From Pseudomonadota bacterium (lineage in GTDB: Bacteria; Pseudomonadota; Alphaproteobacteria; Rhizobiales; Hyphomicrobiaceae): a stretch of DNA of 7,178 nucleotides. The translations under genes were made by a program, and so were the position numbers. The notes beneath the pieces were generated by a model. The model saw only the letters and a list, made by a program, of their open reading frames with translations. It ran no database searches and was not told the origin of the DNA. The stretch covers positions 1 through 7,178 of the forward strand of contig JAEZBU010000049.1 in NCBI GenBank assembly GCA_023426855.1, given 5' to 3'. Position 1 is the first letter of the stretch. The number at the start of each line of letters is the position of its first letter. Below, in pieces: positions 1 to 6,241 of this stretch.

Positions 1-278
1 TCCGACACGATCCCGCCGGTGATCCGTGCGGATTCGCCGACGACGATGTGGGTGCCGTGAACGTCACCCTGAATTTCACCGTCGATTTGGACGAGGCCGT
101 TGGAGATCAGGTTGCCAACGATGACCAAGTCCGCCCCGATCATCGATGTCGAGGATCGATCGCCGGATCGAACCGGTGTGCGCTGGCTTTGAGTTGGCGG
201 AGCAGGAACATGGGCCGTGTTCGTGCCGGGCACCGGAACCGTGACGCCGTCCCGCTCGCCCTTCCTACTCGTAAACAT
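1..278 (-). CDS. Bactofilin (polymer-forming cytoskeletal protein), N-terminal part, cut by left edge
   Basis: Translating the minus strand from the ATG at 278 gives 92 residues that continue past position 1. Residues 1-45 form a polar Pro/Ser/Thr-rich tail that begins MFTSRKGERD. From about residue 46 the short beta-strand repeats of the bactofilin domain begin: GADLVIVGNLISNG, then QIDGEIQGDVHGTHIVVGE and ARITGGIVS. The hydrophobic/Gly alternation fits the right-handed beta-helix of this family. Bactofilins polymerise without nucleotide into membrane-associated filaments that place cell-wall enzymes. The Phe2 followed by basic residues 5-6 resembles the short N-terminal membrane-targeting peptide described for bactofilins such as Caulobacter BacA; that link is inference. 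The start is supported by a GGAGAGAG ribosome-binding sequence just upstream on the minus strand, and by a stop codon shortly before it in this frame. It lies 168 bp downstream of bcp on the same strand. The C-terminal half is outside the window. Confidence 0.9.
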   Translation of the reverse strand, partial: MFTSRKGERDGVTVPVPGTNTAHVPAPPTQSQRTPVRSGDRSSTSMIGADLVIVGNLISNGLVQIDGEIQGDVHGTHIVVGESARITGGIVS

Positions 279-446
279 CGAGACTCTCTCCACTCAACTA
301 TGCTCGGACCGCTACCTGAGAAAGGGCCCGCAAAACGGCGCGAACGCCTTTCGATCAGCATCGGTGCACTATGACCTACCACATGCAGCAGACGCGGTCA
401 TCGCAGTGCAAAACTTTTGTCGGAAGCTGTAGCGCTCCCATCACTC
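279..446. other. Gene-free spacer between bcp and the bactofilin gene
   Basis: This 168-bp stretch separates two minus-strand genes. The only open frame that crosses it on the minus strand starts from a GTG near 382 and runs into the bactofilin gene out of frame. It resembles no protein I know, so I treat it as a shadow. The spacer is long enough to hold a separate bactofilin promoter. A possible minus-strand TTGCAC box (406-411) has no convincing -10 partner. The bactofilin ribosome-binding site sits at its left end. Confidence 0.6.
409..439 (-). terminator. Weak hairpin after bcp, possible terminator
   Basis: Arms at 422-427 (GGAAGC) and 434-439 (GCTCCC) can pair in minus-strand RNA as a 6-bp stem with one G-U pair and a 6-nt loop. 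It lies just after the bcp stop codon. Downstream on the minus strand is AAAAGTTTT rather than a clean U-run, so termination here would be weak or absent. Confidence 0.25.
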
Positions 447-905
447 TTAAAGATTGCGAAGCTCATCTAGAACAGCTTGGGCGTGCTTCGGTACCTTGAC
501 CTTGCGCCATGCCTTGGCGACTCGACCCGTCTTATCGATCAGGAACGTCGAACGCTCCACGCCCATGTACTTCCGCCCGTACATCGATTTTTCCACCCAG
601 ACGCCATAGGCCTGAGCGATAGCCTTGTCCTCATCAGAGGCGAGAACCACCGAGAGATCGTGCTTCTTGCGGAATTTGCCGTGGCTTGCCGCGCTGTCGG
701 GAGAGATGCCGATCACCTCCGCGCCGGCTGCCTTGAAGTCGGCATGAAGCGCGGTGAAATCACGCGCTTCGGCGGTGCAGCCTGAGGTGTCGTCCTTGGG
801 GTAAAAGTAGACGACGACAGGTTTCCCACGGAGTTTTGACAGGCGGATTCGGCCATCCTCGGTGGGCAGATCGAAGTCTGGTGCCAACTCGCCTTCTTCA
901 GCCAT
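447..905 (-). CDS. bcp: Peroxiredoxin, Bcp/PrxQ type, single-cysteine form
   Basis: This thiol peroxidase reduces hydrogen peroxide and organic hydroperoxides in the cytoplasm using a reactive cysteine. With the ATG at 905 the protein is 152 residues, normal for the family. The thioredoxin-like fold is recognisable: APDFDLP at 8-14, the active-site segment YPKDDTSGCT at 35-44 with peroxidatic Cys43 and the conserved Pro36 and Thr40, GISPDS at 66-71, LASDED at 88-93, YGVW at 100-103, and ERSTFLID at 117-124 with the conserved Arg118. The open frame extends upstream to a TTG at 980, but the ATG at 905 matches the family N-terminus and has AAAGG about 8 nt before it on the minus strand. The position five residues after Cys43, where E. 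coli Bcp has its resolving cysteine, is Arg48, and no other cysteine exists in the 152-residue form. Reduction therefore probably needs an external thiol. The gene diverges from the AsmA-like gene across 216 bp. Confidence 0.95.
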   Translation of the reverse strand: MAEEGELAPDFDLPTEDGRIRLSKLRGKPVVVYFYPKDDTSGCTAEARDFTALHADFKAAGAEVIGISPDSAASHGKFRKKHDLSVVLASDEDKAIAQAYGVWVEKSMYGRKYMGVERSTFLIDKTGRVAKAWRKVKVPKHAQAVLDELRNL

Positions 906-1031
906 CCCGCATGCCTTTCTTTCGACGCTTTTGGACCCGCACATCGCTGCTGGCGTAGCGAGAAAAATGCGGTATCGCAAGCGCGTGATTCTCGGTCAGT
1001 TTGTTGGCTGGCGGGCAGTGTGCGGGAGATC

Positions 1032-1207
1032 TCGAACCGCGCGGTGTCGATACGCCAGCATTACGTTTTGGATGCACACGTACGGTGCACTGACTTGAGC
1101 TTTTAGCGCGGGCGGAGCAGCGTGAGCGAGACGGGGGCTGGCGAGAGAAAGGACGTGACGGGCAGGCCGGGTGAGAGAATTCGAACCGCGCGGCCGAGCG
1201 TACGCCA
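1032..1207 (+). repeat. Imperfect direct repeat across the start of the AsmA-like gene
   Basis: The 13-mer TCGAACCGCGCGG occurs at 1032-1044 and again at 1181-1193. In both copies it is followed, after 6 or 7 nt, by TACGCCA (1051-1057 and 1201-1207), and preceded by a purine-rich GAGA stretch. The copies are 149 bp apart. The first is intergenic and the second encodes part of the basic N-terminal tail of the AsmA-like protein. The entry spans both copies and the sequence between them. Confidence 0.6.
1073..1089. promoter_or_regulatory. Small inverted repeat upstream of the AsmA-like gene
   Basis: TGCAC at 1073-1077 and GTGCA at 1085-1089 form perfect 5-bp inverted arms around a 7-nt spacer that contains the palindrome CGTACG. 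The element ends 32 nt before the GTG start. Its size and place suit a dimeric regulator operator, but half-sites this short can arise by chance and I recognise no regulator. Confidence 0.25.
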
Positions 1208-4200
1208 TGTAAGCGCTAAGCCTCCGGCACAGCGCAAAGACGGTGCGTCGGCGCTCAAGCCACTCGTCCGTCCGGCACTGATCTGCGGAAAGTATCTGTT
1301 GCCTCTGGTCGTGCTGGCGGTGCTGGCTGCCGGGCTTTTCTATGTCCGGATCCTTTACGGTCCTGTCTCACTCAAGATGCTTGCGGAGCCCATTGCTCGC
1401 AGCATCACGGCCGAGCTGCCGGGGTTCAGCGTCACCGTTGAAGATGCGCTTGTCCGCCTGAACGAGGAAGGTCAGGTCGAGTTTCGTCTGCGGAATGTGC
1501 GGTTGCTGGACGATGATGGGGATGCCGTAGCTGTCGCGCCGCTGGCCGCTGTTGAAATCAGTGGCACGGCATTGCGCAGAGCGCGACTGGCGCCCGCCAA
1601 AGTCGTCCTGATCGAACCTCGGGTGCTGCTGGAATATTCCGAGGAGAGCGGGCTTGCGTTCAGTTTCGCACGCCCGGACGGAGAGGCGCCCATTGCACCC
1701 GAGGCGGCGGCAGCCTCACCGGCTGCGCCTTCCGCAAACACGCGTGGCTCAGAGCCAGTTCCTGTCGGTCTTCCGATCGCGCTGCGGGAACTTGAAATGG
1801 CCCGGCTGATTGCGGAAACGACAGCGCGCGCCCGGCGAAATTCTGATGCGGCGTCGTATTTGAAAGAGCTCGGATTCCGGAATGCGACGGTCTTGTTCGA
1901 CTACGCGGGCAAGCAGAATACATGGCTCGTCGAGCAGGCCGACATCGCGCTCTCCCATAAACGGGTCCGCAGCATCATCGAGGGCAATGTCAGAGTCGCA
2001 TCTGATCGCAGCCCGTGGAGCCTGAATTTCTGGACGGAGGCATCGGACGCCACCCAGCAGGTCGCGCTCAAGGCATCGATCCGCGATCTGGTGCCGCGGA
2101 GCCTAGCTTCTGCGCTGCCGGGGCTGTTGCCGCTGCAGGCGTTGGATCTGCCTGCGAATGGCGAGATTACCCTGGACCTGACATCACACGGAGAAGTCCA
2201 GGGTGGTGCGTTCTCTCTCGATTTGGCGCGAGGGCAGATGAGGTTGCCATGGCTTGCGGACGCACCGCTCGACGTGGAGGGGGGACGGCTCAATCTGCGC
2301 TACGTTCCCGGCGAGCGGCTGCTCCGGATCGCGCCATCGACGCTGGTCTGGGGCCAAAACCGGCTGACCCTTCAAGGACAGGTGGTCAGTTCCACCGGCA
2401 AGGACGGCGCCGAGACCTGGGGTTTCGATCTCGCTGGCGTCGAAGGCCAGCTTGTTGCGGAAGATCTGAAAACCAAACCCTTGCCGCTCGAAGGGTGGGT
2501 TGCGCAGGGCGCGTTCAAGCCGGCGACAGGAAAGTTGACAGTCGACCAGTATGCGATCCAGGCCGGTGGCGGACAGATCCGTTTTGCCGGCACGATCGCG
2601 GACGATCCCTCGGAGCTTCGCCTTGAAGGCCAGATCGGCCCGATGCCGCGTGACACGCTGCTGGCACTTTGGCCGCGAAGCCTTGGTACCGATGCACGGA
2701 CCTGGGTGGCGGAACACGTGCCCCGCGGAACGGTGGATGGTGGTCATTTCACGGTTACTGGAGGTCATCCGGGGCGCGGTTCGTCGTCGGATTTGTCGCT
2801 GACGCTACAGGCAAGCAATCTGCTGTTGGAGCCTGTTGCCGGGTTTCCGCAGATCAGCGTTCCTCATGCTGTGGTTCAGTTCGACGAAACGTCGTTGAGC
2901 GTGACCATGCCGGAGGGCTCGGCTCAGGTGTCCGAAGGGCGGCAATTCGCGCTGAAGGCTGGCCGGTTTACGGCAGTTGATCTGAAAACGGATCATCCCA
3001 CCGGGCAGATCGCCCTGCAAGCGGAAGGACCGGCCGCAGGTTTCCTGGAACTGCTGGAGCGCGACGCGGTCGGCATCAACCGCCTGGACGCCGTCAACAG
3101 CGGGACTGTCGAAGGCAAGATCGAGGGGCATTTGTCAGTTACGCTGCCGCTGCGATCCGGTATTTCGCTGCGGGACATCAAGGTGGAGGGGCGCGGTAAG
3201 GTCACAGACGGCCGGGCGCGACGGTTGATCGGCAATCGCGATGCACAGGCTGCGACGGTGACGGTCGACATCAGTGAAAAGGCGATCGATGCCCGCGGCG
3301 ACATGCTGCTTTCAGGCGTGCCGGTCAAATTGGGATGGCAGCACATTTTCGATGCCCCGCCGGATAAGCAGCCACCATTGAGATTGACTGCGACGCTGGA
3401 CGGCTCGGATCGCGCGCAGCTCGGGCTCGATATCGAGGATATCGTGCAAGGCGAGATTCCGGTCGAGGTCACGATCACGAAGACCGAGAGCGAGGATCAT
3501 CATGTTCTGGTGCGTGCGGATCTGTCTCGCGCCGAGATGGTGCTGGAGGGCCTTGCCTGGCGAAAACCTCAGGGACGCTCCGCCGCGCTTCAATTCACCA
3601 TGGCCGCAGGTGCGCGGCAGAACATCGACCTCCACAATTTCCAGATCGTCGGGGATGATATCGCGATCAACGGCCGGATGGTGCTGGATGCGAACAATCG
3701 CCTGAAAGAGTTCAACTTCCCGGAGTTTTCGGTCAGCCTCATCAGCCGGCTGAACGTGCGCGGCGTGCTGCGCAACGACAAGGTGTGGGAGGTCACGGCG
3801 AAGGGCCAGACCTATGACGGCCGTGACTTCTTCCGGTCGATGTTTTCGGTCGGCGAGCTGGGCGACAGGTTGAAGACGCCGCGTAAGGATGCGCCAGGTC
3901 TCGAACTCAAGGCTGATATCGACACCGTGCTCGGAGTTTCCGACGTCTCGCTGCGCGGCTTCACCATGCAGCTGTCGCAGCGCGGAGAGAGGCTGACGCG
4001 GCTGTCGGCGCGCGGCATGCTGGATGGCGGAAAGCCGCTGGAGGTGGAGCTGCATCAGGGCGAGCCGCGCCAGCTGGTCGCCACCACCGACGATGCCGGG
4101 CAGGCCTTTCGTCTGGTCGATTTCTATCCCAGCCTCGTCAACGGTCGCCTGCGCCTGGAGGTTAATCTTGACGGGCGCGGCGCTGCGGAGAAAACCGGTC

Positions 4201-4820
4201 TGCTGCGTGTCGAGCGGTTTCGGATTCTGGGAGATCCGATCGTCAGCGAGGTGCTGAGATTCGACGAGACTCACCCTCCGATCGACCACGCGCGTTCGCA
4301 GCGGGTTGTCCGGCAGGTATTTGATTTCGATTGGATGCGCGTGCCGTTTTCGGTCGGCCACGGTCAGTTTGTGATGGGCGAATCCGAGATTAGGGGCCCG
4401 CTGGTCGGCGCCACGATGCGCGGCAAAGCCGATATCCGCTCGCGGCAGGTCAATATCGGCGGCACCTACGTTCCGCTTCAGGGACTGAACTCGGCGGTCG
4501 GTATCATTCCGGGATTGGGTCAGTTGCTGGCTGGACCGCGAGGAGAGGGCGTACTCGGCATTACCTTCGCGATCCGTGGGCCGATGAATCAGCCGCAGGT
4601 GCTGGTCAATCCGCTGTCGCTGGTTGCGCCAGGTATCTTCCGGGAGATGTTCCAGCTGACGCCCAATCAGAGCGTCGTGGCGCCACCAGCGAATACGAAA
4701 GCTCCTGCGAAGCGAAGCTCGACATCTGCCAAGTCGCGGACGTCAGGCACATCAACTCAGCCGGAAGTTTTGTCGGGCTGGTCGTCGGAGACGAGCGTCA
4801 ACGCGCCGAAGAAGAAATAG
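1122..4820 (+). CDS. AsmA-like / YhdP-type membrane-anchored protein, probable envelope lipid-transport factor
   Basis: The product is 1232 residues. Residues 1-50 are polar and Arg/Lys-rich, and one membrane segment follows at about 57-76 (KYLLPLVVLAVLAAGLFYV), suggesting a cytoplasmic N-terminus and a long periplasmic body. An Ala/Pro-rich linker lies at about 188-208. The body is mostly short beta-strands with the G-[IV]-x-[LF] rhythm of AsmA-like repeats. The best signature is near the C-terminus: RGPLVGATMRGKADI, then YVPLQGLNSAVGIIPGLG (about 1117-1134), then GITFAIRGP and VNPLSLVAPGIFR (about 1162-1174), as in the YhdP/DUF3971 group. From about 1182 a Ser/Thr/Lys-rich tail looks disordered. 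In E. coli, YhdP, TamB and YdbH share transport of phospholipid to the outer membrane; the same role here is inference. The GTG start is the first possible one, because TAG lies in frame at 1104-1106, and GGAG sits 4 nt before it. The gene diverges from bcp and converges on tyrS. Confidence 0.88.
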   Translation: MSETGAGERKDVTGRPGERIRTARPSVRHVSAKPPAQRKDGASALKPLVRPALICGKYLLPLVVLAVLAAGLFYVRILYGPVSLKMLAEPIARSITAELPGFSVTVEDALVRLNEEGQVEFRLRNVRLLDDDGDAVAVAPLAAVEISGTALRRARLAPAKVVLIEPRVLLEYSEESGLAFSFARPDGEAPIAPEAAAASPAAPSANTRGSEPVPVGLPIALRELEMARLIAETTARARRNSDAASYLKELGFRNATVLFDYAGKQNTWLVEQADIALSHKRVRSIIEGNVRVASDRSPWSLNFWTEASDATQQVALKASIRDLVPRSLASALPGLLPLQALDLPANGEITLDLTSHGEVQGGAFSLDLARGQMRLPWLADAPLDVEGGRLNLRYVPGERLLRIAPSTLVWGQNRLTLQGQVVSSTGKDGAETWGFDLAGVEGQLVAEDLKTKPLPLEGWVAQGAFKPATGKLTVDQYAIQAGGGQIRFAGTIADDPSELRLEGQIGPMPRDTLLALWPRSLGTDARTWVAEHVPRGTVDGGHFTVTGGHPGRGSSSDLSLTLQASNLLLEPVAGFPQISVPHAVVQFDETSLSVTMPEGSAQVSEGRQFALKAGRFTAVDLKTDHPTGQIALQAEGPAAGFLELLERDAVGINRLDAVNSGTVEGKIEGHLSVTLPLRSGISLRDIKVEGRGKVTDGRARRLIGNRDAQAATVTVDISEKAIDARGDMLLSGVPVKLGWQHIFDAPPDKQPPLRLTATLDGSDRAQLGLDIEDIVQGEIPVEVTITKTESEDHHVLVRADLSRAEMVLEGLAWRKPQGRSAALQFTMAAGARQNIDLHNFQIVGDDIAINGRMVLDANNRLKEFNFPEFSVSLISRLNVRGVLRNDKVWEVTAKGQTYDGRDFFRSMFSVGELGDRLKTPRKDAPGLELKADIDTVLGVSDVSLRGFTMQLSQRGERLTRLSARGMLDGGKPLEVELHQGEPRQLVATTDDAGQAFRLVDFYPSLVNGRLRLEVNLDGRGAAEKTGLLRVERFRILGDPIVSEVLRFDETHPPIDHARSQRVVRQVFDFDWMRVPFSVGHGQFVMGESEIRGPLVGATMRGKADIRSRQVNIGGTYVPLQGLNSAVGIIPGLGQLLAGPRGEGVLGITFAIRGPMNQPQVLVNPLSLVAPGIFREMFQLTPNQSVVAPPANTKAPAKRSSTSAKSRTSGTSTQPEVLSGWSSETSVNAPKKK

Positions 4821-4844
4821 GCTTCAAGCTGAGGCTTGAAGCCT
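4819..4844. terminator. Strong hairpin terminator between the convergent AsmA-like gene and tyrS
   Basis: AGGCTTCAAGC (4819-4829) and GCTTGAAGCCT (4834-4844) are perfect 11-bp inverted arms around a TGAG loop. On the minus strand the hairpin is followed by ATTTCTTCTTC (4818 downward), a U-rich run that fits intrinsic termination of tyrS, whose stop codon lies about 44 nt earlier. On the plus strand no U-run follows. The left arm contains the last two bases of the TAG stop of the AsmA-like gene, and the U-rich tract for tyrS is the complement of that gene's last Lys codons. Confidence 0.75.
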
Positions 4845-4888
4845 TGGATACAGGCGATGCTCCGCGCAGTCGGTCAACGCAGTATTCG

Positions 4889-6160
4889 TCAAACCGGCCG
4901 CAGCAGAACGTGGCGTTTTTTACCCATCGATAGCTTGACGACGCCGTCGGCGGAAACGTGGGCCTTCGTCAGAGTAGCCTTGTCGTCAGTCACGGCCTGA
5001 TCGTTGACCCGAAGGCCGCCGCTCTGCACCTGCCGGCGGGCCTCGCTGTTGGAGTTCACCAGTCCGGCTTTCACGAATGCTGTCAGCACGCCGAGCCCCT
5101 CAGCCAACTCGGCAGCAGGGATGTCAACACTCGGCAATCCTTCGGCGAGTGTGCCCTGCTCGAAGGTCTTTCGAGCCGTCTCCGCCGCCGCTTCTGCGTT
5201 GGCGCGGCCGTGGATAAGCGCCGTTGCTTCGGTCGCCAGCCTCTTCTTGGCCTCGTTGATCTCCGCTCCTTTGAGCGCGGCGAGCTTGGCGACTTCCGGC
5301 ATCGGCAGCGTCGTGAACAGCTTCAGGAACCGCTCGACGTCTGCGTCCTCGGTGTTGCGCCAGAACTGCCAGTAGTCGTAGGCGCTGAGTTGATACTCGT
5401 TGAGCCACACGGCGCCCGCGGCGGTCTTGCCCATCTTCGCGCCCGATGCGGTCGTCAGCAGCGGCGTCGTCAGTGCAAAGAGCTGATGCGTTCCCATGCG
5501 GCGGCCGAGATCGGCGCCGAGCACGATGTTGCCCCACTGATCCGATCCACCCATCTGCAGGTTGACGCCGTAGCGTCGCGCCAGCTCGACATAGTCGTAG
5601 GACTGCAGCAGCATGTAGTTGAATTCGATGAACGACAGCTCCTGCTCGCGATCAAGACGCAGTCGCGCCGAATCCATGGTCAACATGCGGTTGACCGAGA
5701 AGTGGCGGCCGACATCGCGCAGGAATTCAATGTAATTCAACGGCGCCAGCCACTCCGCGTTATCGACCATCAGGGCGTCGGTCTTGTCCTCGCCGAACTT
5801 CAGCAGCTTGGCGAAGACGTTCTTGATGCTGTCTTTGTTGGCGTTGATCTGCTCGATGGTGAGGATGCGACGCGTTTCGTCGCGCCCGGACGGATCGCCG
5901 ACGCGCGTCGTGCCGCCGCCCATCAGCGTGATCGGCTTGCCGCCGCCGGTCTTCTGCAGCCAGTGCAGCATCATGATCGACAGCAGATGGCCGACGTGCA
6001 GCGATGGCGCGGTGCAGTCGTAGCCAACGTAGCAAACGACGTCGCCCTTGGCGGCCAGCGCATCGAGGCCCTGCAGGTCGGAGCACTGATGAATCAGGCC
6101 GCGTTCGCTGAGGGTCCTGAGAAAGTCTGATTTGAGTGCGGGCATATCTGTTGTCGGCAT
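4889..6160 (-). CDS. tyrS: Tyrosyl-tRNA synthetase (class I, bacterial TyrRS)
   Basis: It charges tRNA-Tyr with tyrosine, using ATP, in the cytoplasm. From the ATG at 6160 the protein is 423 residues, within the usual 400-430. The class I signatures are intact: HVGH at 55-58 for HIGH, and KMGKT at 242-246 for the KMSKS loop (KFGKT in E. coli). Tyrosine-pocket residues fall where expected: Tyr44 in YVGYDCT, Tyr182, Gln186 and Asp189 in NYMLLQSYDY, and Gln202 in LQMGGSDQWGN. A C-terminal S4-like RNA-binding domain covers about 357-420 (SNSEARRQVQSGGLRVND). The frame opens at a TTG at 6199, and a second ATG at 6145 would give 418 residues beginning MPALKSDFL, which matches relatives as I recall them. 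None of the three has a clear Shine-Dalgarno sequence, so the exact start is uncertain. The gene diverges from anmK and is followed by the hairpin at 4819-4844. Confidence 0.97.
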   Translation of the reverse strand: MPTTDMPALKSDFLRTLSERGLIHQCSDLQGLDALAAKGDVVCYVGYDCTAPSLHVGHLLSIMMLHWLQKTGGGKPITLMGGGTTRVGDPSGRDETRRILTIEQINANKDSIKNVFAKLLKFGEDKTDALMVDNAEWLAPLNYIEFLRDVGRHFSVNRMLTMDSARLRLDREQELSFIEFNYMLLQSYDYVELARRYGVNLQMGGSDQWGNIVLGADLGRRMGTHQLFALTTPLLTTASGAKMGKTAAGAVWLNEYQLSAYDYWQFWRNTEDADVERFLKLFTTLPMPEVAKLAALKGAEINEAKKRLATEATALIHGRANAEAAAETARKTFEQGTLAEGLPSVDIPAAELAEGLGVLTAFVKAGLVNSNSEARRQVQSGGLRVNDQAVTDDKATLTKAHVSADGVVKLSMGKKRHVLLRPV

Positions 6161-6168
6161 GGTTTGGC

Positions 6169-6186
6169 GCGCCGGTCTACCGGCGC
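6169..6186 (-). promoter_or_regulatory. GC-rich leader hairpin just before the tyrS start
   Basis: GCGCCGG (6169-6175) and CCGGCGC (6180-6186) are perfect 7-bp arms around a 4-nt loop. In tyrS RNA this stem ends 8 nt before the ATG at 6160, where a Shine-Dalgarno sequence would normally lie, and none is visible. It could limit or tune translation. If translation began at the upstream TTG (6199) the sequence would simply be coding. Confidence 0.4.
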
Positions 6187-6198
6187 CTCGTCTTTGCA

Positions 6199-6204
6199 AT
6201 TAGA
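6199..6204 (-). promoter_or_regulatory. Possible -10 box for tyrS
   Basis: The minus strand reads TCTAAT here, five of six matches to TATAAT, about 39 nt before the ATG at 6160. No good -35 box lies at 16-18 nt upstream, so this is a weak call. A start of transcription near 6192 would give a short leader containing the hairpin at 6169-6186 and would rule out the TTG start at 6199. Confidence 0.25.
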
Positions 6205-6230
6205 CTGTCGATGATGCGGGAACATGCACG

Positions 6231-6236
6231 GGAAGG
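6231..6236 (+). promoter_or_regulatory. Ribosome-binding site that decides the anmK start
   Basis: GGAAGG lies 5 nt before the ATG at 6242. It favours that start over the in-frame ATG at 6224, which would add six residues (MHGKVL) and has no such sequence at the right distance. Confidence 0.7.
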
Positions 6237-6241
6237 TGCTG

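Noticed and set aside
140..382. 80-residue minus-strand frame overlapping the bactofilin start, considered as a remnant of an M23 peptidase
   Set aside because: It starts from a GTG, overlaps the bactofilin frame by about 139 bp, and contains none of the M23 zinc-binding signatures.
409..419. CAAAACTTTTG near-palindrome downstream of bcp
   Set aside because: Too short and AT-simple to be called an operator; at most it is part of the weak hairpin region noted there.
952..980. Candidate bcp promoter on the minus strand, TTGCGA and TACGCC with 17-nt spacing
   Set aside because: The -35 matches four of six positions but the -10 only the first two, so it is no better than chance in GC-rich DNA.
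996..1208. 70-residue minus-strand frame in the bcp/AsmA-like intergenic region
   Set aside because: It overlaps the N-terminus of the AsmA-like gene on the other strand, is Arg/Ala/Pro-rich and resembles nothing known.
3429..3443. GATATC-GAG-GATATC inverted repeat
   Set aside because: It lies in the middle of the AsmA-like coding sequence and is explained by the codons for Asp-Ile-Glu-Asp-Ile.
3312..4361. 349-residue open frame on the minus strand, antisense to the AsmA-like gene
   Set aside because: It is a GC-rich shadow of a clearly coding plus-strand gene. Its composition (His, Gln and Arg-rich) resembles antisense translation and it shows no recognisable domain.
4958..6130. 390-residue open frame on the plus strand, antisense to tyrS
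   Set aside because: tyrS is certain on the other strand with all its motifs. This frame is rich in Arg/Gln/His/Val without any family signature, typical of a shadow.
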